This document shows positions 40,791 to 46,979 of a stretch of DNA of 46,979 bases, in pieces; within the stretch, counting starts at the first letter, position 1; every line of letters starts with the position of its first letter. The notes under the pieces are model-generated. The model worked only from the letters and a program-made list of their open reading frames with translations, did not search any database and was not told the DNA's origin. The DNA comes from Lachnospiraceae bacterium (GTDB taxonomy: Bacteria; Bacillota; Clostridia; Lachnospirales; Lachnospiraceae). Location of the stretch: assembly GCA_017449745.1 (NCBI GenBank), contig JAFTFD010000372.1, forward strand, positions 1-46,979, given 5' to 3'. The position numbers and the translations under genes were made by a program.

Positions 40791-42140
40791 TCACCTGATT
40801 GTTACATCAAGCCAGACATCATGCGGGATCATCGTAATATATGTCTTGCCGGTATTAAGCTCGATCTCATTTCCTTCAAAATCATAATATCTTGTGATGC
40901 CTGTATCCCCGATCTTCTGCCAGATGATCGGCATAAAGCGGCCATTGGTCACATAGAATCCTTCCTGCTGCAGGCCGATGCAGTTATAGATCATATAGCC
41001 GTTATTGTCGTACTGATGGATCTCGCACTTCTGGATGATGATATTGTCGAAACTCATCGTCTCGCCGTTGCCGGCATCTTTATACAGCTGCCCGTACTGA
41101 TAATAATCGTATTTTCCCGTCTCCTCGTTATAGACCAGCTTCGGTTTGTTGTGCGGAAGCGGCAGGATGACCTGGGTGGCCGGATAAGAAGTCTCCTCAT
41201 CCAGAGATGCCCTGGTGCCGTAATCAGCAAAATTGAAGTGGTAGTCATCCTCCGGCTTGTTGCTGTTATAAGTTCTGGAAACCTTCGGATAGCTGCGGAA
41301 ATTCCTGTCCAGATCACCGGTCAGGCAGTACTCCGTAAATTCTCTCGCTTTTCCGTTATTGATGCGGGAGAAAGTGCCGGAAAAGTGGTCTGTATAACCT
41401 TTATTCAGGTACGCATTTATGTAGAACGGGCCGCCGTCATGGCAGAGGATCCCGTTCCATTCTGCATTGAGCAGGATGTTTGTCGGACGCACACTCCGGA
41501 TATTACCTATTCTCTCTATTTTCTCCCAGTCTTTGACCATGACCATGAAACGGGTGATCCGGTTGTTTGCCATACTGTTGATCAGCTCATAGACGACGTC
41601 TGCCTGGGATGTCCCATAGTGCGGCTGCGCGCGCTCATCATTGTCGATCATGAACGCCATCGGGCGCTGGTCTTTGATCTCCTCGCTGATCGGCTCCCCG
41701 GTCATTTCGCTGAAATACATCCCCTCCGGGAGTACATAAGGCTCCGGCTCTTCCTCTGCAGGTTCTTCCTCTTCTGATTCTTCTGCATTCTCTGCAGCCT
41801 TCTCCGGATCTTCTTCTGATTCGTCCTCGTTAGCGGACTCTTCGAAGGACTCCTCTTCCGCCTGTTCTGCATCAGAAGATTTGTCATCCTTTTTTGTATC
41901 TTCTTCAGCTTCCGCTGCTCCGGCGTCTTCTTTATTCTCTGCAGCGTCCTGTGCCTGTGTGTCTTCCTCAGCTGCTTCTTTTGCGGAGTCCGCCTGTGCA
42001 TCTTCTCCGGCTGACAGGTCCTGCCCCTCCTCCACTGCAGGAGTTTCAGCAGCAGGTTTTTGCGCACCGCCGCAGCCAGACAGCAGCAGCGCTGTCATTG
42101 CAGCCATAGCGATCAACACACATACATTTTTCTTTTTCAT
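40791..42140 (-). CDS. DUF3048 (YerB-type) lipoprotein with acidic linker
   Basis: This 449-residue protein has a lipoprotein signal (lipobox LSGC) and an extremely acidic, low-complexity linker of about 110 residues made of Glu, Asp, Ala and Ser (about 30-145). It ends with the DUF3048 domain: RPMAFMIDNDERAQPHYGTSQADVVYELI, RFMVMVKDWEKIERIGNIRSVRPTNILL, YHFNF, and a second domain to the end. YerB homologues are surface lipoproteins of unknown biochemical role. GGGAGGG precedes the ATG at 42140. It is the third gene of the GT4-GH13-DUF3048 operon, 26 bases after GH13. Confidence 0.9.
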   Translation of the reverse strand: MKKKNVCVLIAMAAMTALLLSGCGGAQKPAAETPAVEEGQDLSAGEDAQADSAKEAAEEDTQAQDAAENKEDAGAAEAEEDTKKDDKSSDAEQAEEESFEESANEDESEEDPEKAAENAEESEEEEPAEEEPEPYVLPEGMYFSEMTGEPISEEIKDQRPMAFMIDNDERAQPHYGTSQADVVYELINSMANNRITRFMVMVKDWEKIERIGNIRSVRPTNILLNAEWNGILCHDGGPFYINAYLNKGYTDHFSGTFSRINNGKAREFTEYCLTGDLDRNFRSYPKVSRTYNSNKPEDDYHFNFADYGTRASLDEETSYPATQVILPLPHNKPKLVYNEETGKYDYYQYGQLYKDAGNGETMSFDNIIIQKCEIHQYDNNGYMIYNCIGLQQEGFYVTNGRFMPIIWQKIGDTGITRYYDFEGNEIELNTGKTYITMIPHDVWLDVTIR

Positions 42141-42166
42141 TTTTACTGCCCTCCCTTCAACACACT

Positions 42167-43840
42167 TCATTTTCTGAATCTGATCACTCTCGCCTCATAC
42201 GGACGAAGCGACTGTTCTGCCCCGGAAGTCCCCTGAACAGGATAATTATCCAGCAGGATCTCCCCTTTGCATCCCCTGTATTCCCGGGGAAGGCGGCAGG
42301 CAGCAGGCCTCTTTGAGAAGGAACAGATCACCAGGATCCTCTCATCTCCGAGTTTTCTCTCATACATATAGATCCTGCCGCTAAGGCGCATATACTCTCT
42401 ATAGGTGCCCTGGAGCAGGGTCTCCGAGCTCTTTCTCAGTGCCAGGCACCTGCGATAGAAGTTCAGGATGCTGTCAGGGTCTTTCTCCTGCGACGCGGCA
42501 TTCACGGAAAGGTAATTCGGGTTCACATGAAACCAGGGCTGTACGCTCGAGAATCCCGCGTAGGCATCGCCGCTCCACTGGACGGGTGTCCTGGCAGAAT
42601 CCCTGCTCGCGTAATGGATGCGCGCAAGTCTTTTCTCCACGGAGTCCTTCAGGTGAAAGCTGTGGTAAGTATTGATCGAGGCAATATCCGCATATTTCTC
42701 AATGGAGTCCAGCCTGATATTCATCATGCCGATCTCCTGTCCCTGATAGACGAACGGCGTGCCCCTCTGGAAGATATAGGCTGCTGCCAGGCAGGTACCG
42801 GATTCCCTCCAGTATTCTTCGCTGCCATAGCGGCTGATCACCCTCGGATGGTCATGGTTCTCCAGATACAGGCAGTTCCAGCCGTCCCGCTGCATTCTGT
42901 ACTGCCAGCGCGTAAAGGCATTCTTGAGTTTTCTGAGGGAAAACGGATGATGGATGTACTCCGTCATGAAACAGTCCGCCCGCATGGAATCGATCTGGAT
43001 CATCATATCCAGAACCCGATCTTCCCCGCAGATATAGCGCTGCGCTGTTCTCACGGTGGTAAAAGGTCCCTCTCCGATCTGGATCACGCCGTATTCCATG
43101 GCAACCTTTCGGAATTGTTTAAGGTACTTGATTAAGTTCGGGCCGTCTTTGTAAAACGGCATCCCATTGATCACCGGGACAAAGGAGAGTCCGTCCGGAA
43201 GCTTTTCATGTTTTGAGATGAAGGTGATCACGTCCTCGCGGAAGCCGTCTACGCCCATGTCCAGCCAGAAGCGCATGATTCCCTCGACCTCTTCCCTCAC
43301 CTTAGGATTATCCATATTCAGGTCCGGCTGCTTGCTGGCAAACAGATGCAGGTAATACTGCTGCCGCTGTTCATTGTATTCCCAGGCCAGGCCTGCAAAC
43401 TGGCTGTACCAGTTATTCGGGGGAAGCTGCGTCTCTCCCTTCCATCTGGGATTTCTCCAGATATAGTAGTCACTGTAGGGGTTGTCTTTCCCCTTGCAGC
43501 TTTCGATGAACCAGGGATGCTCATCCGAGGTATGGTTGATGACCAGATCCATCAGGACCTTCAGTCCCAGCTCGTGGGCGCGGTCCAGCACCTTCTTGAA
43601 CTGCTCCAGGGTCCCGTAATCGGGGTGAATGTTCCTGTAATCGGAAATATCATATCCATAATCCGCATTCGGGGAAGGGTAGATCGGGCTGAACCAGATC
43701 CCGTCCACTCCCAGGGAGCGGATGTACTCCAGCTTGTCATAGACACCATACAGGTCCCCGATCCCGTCTCCATTTCCGTCCGCAAAGCTGCGGATCCAGA
43801 TCTGATAAAAGGACATTCTGTGAAAATCGTACTGTTTCAT
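42167..43840 (-). CDS. GH13 oligo-1,6-glucosidase/alpha-glucosidase
   Basis: This 557-residue protein is a GH13 (subfamily 31/17-like) alpha-glucosidase acting on isomaltose- or maltose-type oligosaccharides. It shows DGIWFSPIYPSPNADYGYDISDY, region I DLVINHTSDEHPWF, region II GVDGFREDVI (nucleophile Asp), region III IGEGPF (acid/base Glu) and region IV LENHDHPR, where the usual Gln after HD is His. The C-terminal beta domain is present and length is typical. No signal peptide. GAGAAG precedes the ATG, nine bases past the GT4 stop codon, so it is co-transcribed with that gene. Confidence 0.93.
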   Translation of the reverse strand: MKQYDFHRMSFYQIWIRSFADGNGDGIGDLYGVYDKLEYIRSLGVDGIWFSPIYPSPNADYGYDISDYRNIHPDYGTLEQFKKVLDRAHELGLKVLMDLVINHTSDEHPWFIESCKGKDNPYSDYYIWRNPRWKGETQLPPNNWYSQFAGLAWEYNEQRQQYYLHLFASKQPDLNMDNPKVREEVEGIMRFWLDMGVDGFREDVITFISKHEKLPDGLSFVPVINGMPFYKDGPNLIKYLKQFRKVAMEYGVIQIGEGPFTTVRTAQRYICGEDRVLDMMIQIDSMRADCFMTEYIHHPFSLRKLKNAFTRWQYRMQRDGWNCLYLENHDHPRVISRYGSEEYWRESGTCLAAAYIFQRGTPFVYQGQEIGMMNIRLDSIEKYADIASINTYHSFHLKDSVEKRLARIHYASRDSARTPVQWSGDAYAGFSSVQPWFHVNPNYLSVNAASQEKDPDSILNFYRRCLALRKSSETLLQGTYREYMRLSGRIYMYERKLGDERILVICSFSKRPAACRLPREYRGCKGEILLDNYPVQGTSGAEQSLRPYEARVIRFRK

Positions 43841-43849
43841 TTTTTCTTC

Positions 43850-45319
43850 TCAGATACCTCTGAGTTTATCCATCAGTTCCTTCCTGCGTGCCATGCCGCG
43901 GATCCTTGTTTTTTCAATGTTCACGCGGACGTCCTCCAGGAACTGCTCGGCATCTTCTTCTGCCTCTATGAAGTTCTCCATCATACCGACAGCGGTCTGT
44001 TTAAAATAATCAAGCCTCTCTCTTCCACGGCTTCTGAGTCTTTCCTGCTCTTTCCGGAAGCGGTCGACTTCACCCATTCCGTATGCCGTCATCTCGAAGA
44101 GATAATCCGAAGGGATCTTCTTTTTCTGCGGCAGGCGTCCGGCCGCCTTCTCCTCCAGTATGCATCCGTACCGGTCATACGCCTCACTGACACAAGTCTG
44201 CCAGGAAAGATAGATCTCATCCATCGCATGCTGTCCGGCCTCATGCAGATGCGGCAGGTCTCCTGACACCTTTCCCAGCAGCTCCGCCATAGATTCGGCC
44301 GTCTCCTCTATGAGAAATCCGTTCCGGCCGTCTGTGATGCCTTCCGCCGCGCAGGAATCCCTGATCAGCACGCTGGCAAGACCGCAGGCAGCAGCCTCCC
44401 GCACGACCAGTCCATTGGTGTCAAAAGTAGACGGGAACAGGAACAGGTCCGCCCTCGTATTCCAGGCGCGCAGAACTTCTCTGTCATAAACAGGTCCTGC
44501 AAAAATACACCGGTCCGCGTGATCCGCCGCTCCCATCAGCCCGAGTTCCCTCGCCTTGTTCTCCAGGAGCTCCTTGTCCGGTCCCTTGCCGACAAAGACC
44601 ATGCGGAAATCCATTCCCTTGTCCGCCAGGATTTTCAGCGCGTCCAGGATCAGCGGCAGGCCTTTATAAGTCATCATTCGCCCTACAAATAAATAGACAG
44701 GAATTCCTTCCGGAAGGTCATATTCTTTTAAGGCTTCCCGGACTTTTTCTTCCGGGACGCGTCCCTTGGCAAAATCGACGCCATTATTCATGACGCGGTA
44801 TTCACCCTGAAAACCGAGGCTCTTTAGGTTTTCTCCTGCCCCGCGGCTGACGACCCAGATCTCATCGCAGGCCTCGATATTGCTGACCATGGCCCGGATC
44901 CCCTCCTGAGCCACGCTCTCTACCTTTACCGCTCTCTGGATGTCGATATCGTACTTTGTATGATAAGTGAAGACGATCGGCGCCTCCGTCGCTTCCCTGA
45001 GGATCCTGGCAATGATCGTCGCGGAGGCCGGGCTGTGTGCATGCAGGATCTCCGGCTTAAAATCCGCAAGCTCCGAGACCGCCTTCTCTGCAAAGGGATT
45101 GCCGGCCCTGTATCCGCTGGCAAAGGATCCTGTGCCGAAGCTCTGATAGGGAACTACAGGGTACGGATAGACGCTGTAGTCGGTATCCGGATATTTCGGC
45201 GTTCCCACGATCACGTCCGCCTCGTGGTCGGCCATCAGATAATCCGCATAATTCATTACAACATTGACGACTCCGTCGATCATCGGCGGGAATGAGTCAT
45301 TTAACAGGCATACTCTCAT
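43850..45319 (-). CDS. GT4 glycosyltransferase (diglucosyl-diacylglycerol synthase-like)
   Basis: This 489-residue GT-B enzyme has the pattern of GT4 glycolipid or glucan synthases: MRVCLLNDSFPPMIDGVVNVV, HAHSPASATIIARIL, VFTYHTKYDID, VMNNGVDF, VYLFVGRMMTYKGLPLILDAL, FAGPVYDREVLRAWNTRADLFLFPSTFDTNGLVVREAAACGLASV (with the donor-binding Glu). About 100 C-terminal residues form charged helices (FRKEQERLRSRGRERL), likely for membrane or partner contact. GAAGGA upstream of the ATG at 45319 fixes the start; the in-frame TTG at 45337 lies in that site. First gene of the GT4-GH13-DUF3048 operon. Confidence 0.88.
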   Translation of the reverse strand: MRVCLLNDSFPPMIDGVVNVVMNYADYLMADHEADVIVGTPKYPDTDYSVYPYPVVPYQSFGTGSFASGYRAGNPFAEKAVSELADFKPEILHAHSPASATIIARILREATEAPIVFTYHTKYDIDIQRAVKVESVAQEGIRAMVSNIEACDEIWVVSRGAGENLKSLGFQGEYRVMNNGVDFAKGRVPEEKVREALKEYDLPEGIPVYLFVGRMMTYKGLPLILDALKILADKGMDFRMVFVGKGPDKELLENKARELGLMGAADHADRCIFAGPVYDREVLRAWNTRADLFLFPSTFDTNGLVVREAAACGLASVLIRDSCAAEGITDGRNGFLIEETAESMAELLGKVSGDLPHLHEAGQHAMDEIYLSWQTCVSEAYDRYGCILEEKAAGRLPQKKKIPSDYLFEMTAYGMGEVDRFRKEQERLRSRGRERLDYFKQTAVGMMENFIEAEEDAEQFLEDVRVNIEKTRIRGMARRKELMDKLRGI

Positions 45320-45367
45320 ATTTGTTATTTCCTTCAACGTGAAATTGTCACACAGGGTGCCCCATTT

Positions 45368-45373
45368 ATTATA
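45368..45373 (-). promoter_or_regulatory. Likely -10 box of the GT4-GH13-DUF3048 operon
   Basis: TATAAT on the minus strand, about 50 bases before the GT4 start. No good -35 is visible at the proper distance. Confidence 0.4.
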
Positions 45374-45403
45374 TACCCGAATCCGGTTGTGAGGTTACAA
45401 AAA

Positions 45404-45458
45404 AGGAGCAGGGGATCGCCCTGCGCTTTGTAAAAGCAGCCAGGAATCCCCTGCTCCT
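45404..45458 (-). terminator. Intrinsic terminator after the kinase remnant
   Basis: AGGAGCAGGGGAT and ATCCCCTGCTCCT form a perfect 13-base stem with a partly paired loop, followed on the minus strand by TTTTTTGT. It lies 14 bases after the stop of the histidine-kinase remnant. Confidence 0.9.
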
Positions 45459-45471
45459 GAAATAGGATCAT

Positions 45472-45738
45472 TCAGTTAAAATCCCCGTCCGAGATCCTGC
45501 CTGCCGCTTCGGAGATCCTTCTCGCCGGCACCTCATAGTATTTCCGGATCTGCCTGCGGATATAGACTGTGAGCACCCATGCCGCAACGATCCAGTACAG
45601 CAGGATCAGGTGAACGATCGGGATCGCAGACCAGTGAAGCACTTCTACCAGCAAAAGAATCAGGCCCACGTTGATCCCCGCCAGCAGGCAGCAGAAACCG
45701 AGGGTCACCAGAAAGAAATGAACAGAGATCCTGTTCAA
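45472..45738 (-). pseudogene. Truncated sensor histidine kinase (membrane helices and start of HAMP)
   Basis: The 88 codons encode two hydrophobic helices (about residues 7-33 and 38-58) and then RRQIRKYYEVPARRISEAAGRISDGDF, the start of a HAMP linker, and stop. The dimerisation and ATPase domains of a kinase are missing. The frame begins with TTG overlapping the stop codon of the receiver remnant. I read it as the stub of a kinase whose body was deleted. It ends just before a strong terminator. A working 88-residue membrane protein cannot be ruled out but is unlikely. Confidence 0.65.
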
Positions 45739-45872
45739 AGGCTCCCGTACATCTCATCATAGGCGTCCTGTACGTTCAGGACCCCCTTCGCCTCGAATCC
45801 GCAGTCATTCAGATAGGTGCAGACCGCATGATTAAGCTGTTTATCATCCTCTACCACAAGAATATGGATCAT
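45735..45872 (-). pseudogene. Truncated response regulator (first 45 residues of receiver domain)
   Basis: From an ATG at 45872 with GGAGGGG upstream, 45 codons match the start of an OmpR-type receiver: IHILVVEDDKQLNHAVCTYLNDCGFEA, then DAYDEMYGS and a stop. The phosphorylated Asp and the DNA-binding domain are missing. The frame breaks exactly where receivers continue with a hydrophobic strand, and the kinase remnant starts in the next bases. An internal deletion of about 550 bases would explain both (inference). Its ATG overlaps the esterase stop codon (ATGA). Confidence 0.7.
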
Positions 45873-46979
45873 TTCCCCTCCTCCTGTTTCAGCAGCTGTG
45901 CGCCGACATCATATACATTTCCGTTTACGGCATCCGACAGCCATTTCGCCATGGACATTCCCGAGCGTTCCGGGATCAGAAAGGCGGGGTGGCGGACCAT
46001 GGTGTGCACTGTGCCGGTCCTGCTGCGCAGCAGGTCCTTGTGCTGGTGAATATACATGCCAAAGACCGGCTTTCCCTCCTCCGTGCGGAAGTTCTCAAAT
46101 ATAGTTTTAAAGCGCCTCATCTGGCCGCTCAGCTGCATGTAGTAGCGCTCCTGCATTTCCTCATTGGTCTCGTATTTCCTGTTCACCAGGTCATTGTAAT
46201 AGGTGCTGAGCAGATGATCGTGTGTGGAACTCGAGTAGAGGCATCGGATCGTCCTGCCTCTCTCCCGGTATTTTTCCGCAAATGCTTCATACCAGTCCCC
46301 TGCCGGGTCATCGGTCTTTATCGGTTTCCAGAATTTCTCCGGTGCTCTCCAGACATCCCGGATGATCGGCTGCCATCCGTCATAGATCAGCGTCGCGCTG
46401 TCCGACAGGAGTGTGACGTCTTTGCAGCCCGGATACCAGTTCTCCAGGATATCGCCCGCCAGGGCAGGCACGGCGAAGGCACCCGCGGAATCTCCCGCGA
46501 TCAGCAGTTGATCCGGTTCCGGGAAAAAGTCCCGGCAGATCTCCATTGCCGCCTGGAAATTCCTGTATCCGTGGAAGTGCAGGATCTTCTCTTCTCCGTT
46601 TTCAGACACATACGGCAGCTCGGAATCCCCGATATGGAAATCTCCCGTATCATATGTGATCACCGCCATATTCCACTGCTGGAACGGATTTGTCCCCAGC
46701 AATACGTCTGTGATCCCGACATTGATATTCATGATCTGCGTCGCAGGCCTTAAGTTGTTCCAGTAATAATTAGGCGTCTTGGCGGCCATCTTTCCGCCTG
46801 ACGCAGGGCGGGCGGCCGTGTACGTATTCCAGGCCATTCCGCCGCCCGAGAAAAAGACACACAGATGCTGTGTATCTCCTGCCTTCAGATAAATGTGATA
46901 TTCCGATCCGTCTCCGGAGAGCCCTTTTCTTACAGGCACGCGGTACCATACGCGTTTAGCCGGAATGCTGCCTGCTCTG
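45869..46979 (-). CDS. Pectin-acetylesterase/Notum-like esterase (5' end outside window)
   Basis: This frame stays open to the window edge, so the start is missing; at least 370 residues are seen. The region near the window edge has VFFSGGGMAWN, an oxyanion-loop-like motif, and AGDSAGAFAVPAL, a nucleophile elbow of the GxSxG type, followed by a later His-containing segment. This is the pattern of pectin acetylesterase/Notum alpha/beta-hydrolases, which remove acyl groups from polysaccharides or lipidated substrates. A GTG at 46939 is internal and not needed as a start. The gene overlaps the receiver remnant by four bases. The substrate is not predictable. Confidence 0.7.
   Translation of the reverse strand, partial: RAGSIPAKRVWYRVPVRKGLSGDGSEYHIYLKAGDTQHLCVFFSGGGMAWNTYTAARPASGGKMAAKTPNYYWNNLRPATQIMNINVGITDVLLGTNPFQQWNMAVITYDTGDFHIGDSELPYVSENGEEKILHFHGYRNFQAAMEICRDFFPEPDQLLIAGDSAGAFAVPALAGDILENWYPGCKDVTLLSDSATLIYDGWQPIIRDVWRAPEKFWKPIKTDDPAGDWYEAFAEKYRERGRTIRCLYSSSTHDHLLSTYYNDLVNRKYETNEEMQERYYMQLSGQMRRFKTIFENFRTEEGKPVFGMYIHQHKDLLRSRTGTVHTMVRHPAFLIPERSGMSMAKWLSDAVNGNVYDVGAQLLKQEEGK

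Overview
The window looks like chromosomal DNA from a low-to-moderate GC, probably gut-associated Firmicute, most likely a Lachnospiraceae-type clostridium. The evidence is the order rpsF-ssb-rpsR and gdpP-rplI, strong AGGAGG-type ribosome binding sites, sigma-70 promoters, a rubrerythrin, a GPH symporter, DUF3048 and DegV proteins, and EpsG-type exopolysaccharide genes. There are no tRNA or rRNA genes and no CRISPR array. Most genes lie on the minus strand.

Layout. 1-4706: ribosome, replication and cyclic-di-AMP housekeeping genes (rplI, gdpP, rpsR, ssb, rpsF), with two unusually structured intergenic segments at about 123-280 and 3069-3307. 4793-7661: a MetQ-like lipoprotein, a sirtuin and a branched-chain aminotransferase. 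7846-18958: one tightly packed, mostly overlapping minus-strand operon that starts with galactokinase and runs through ten exopolysaccharide genes (polyprenyl-P glycosyltransferase, phosphoglycosyl transferase, Wzz-like protein, EpsG-like polymerase, several GT2 and GT4 enzymes). Upstream of it is a GH36 alpha-galactosidase. 21536-23974: DegV and, on the plus strand, an RlmI-like rRNA methyltransferase.

23942-35214 is the most striking part. It is an 11.3-kb genomic island inserted at the 3' end of the rlmI-like gene. The last 34 bases of that gene (11 codons including stop, plus one base) recur at 35181-35214 with three differences, all at third codon positions. A 5'-truncated tyrosine recombinase sits just inside the left end. 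The cargo is a GPH symporter, a GH2 glycosidase, an OYE-type flavin/Fe-S reductase, an acetoacetate-decarboxylase-like protein, a GH120 beta-xylosidase-like parallel beta-helix protein and a LysR regulator. The two leftward promoters share the same promoter and operator layout to the base (GTTGT-N6-ACAAC-N5-GTTGT, with AGAAGATA seven bases away), and the second copy also covers the lysR promoter. I infer a LysR-controlled catabolic module for glycosides whose aglycone is then reduced and/or decarboxylated.

35276-46979: a two-gene MotA/MotB-like (ZorA/ZorB-like) motor without flagellar or other Zorya genes, a rubrerythrin, an acyl-CoA ligase, an operon of GT4 glycosyltransferase, GH13 glucosidase and DUF3048 lipoprotein, the broken remains of a response regulator and histidine kinase, and a pectin-acetylesterase/Notum-like protein cut by the window edge.
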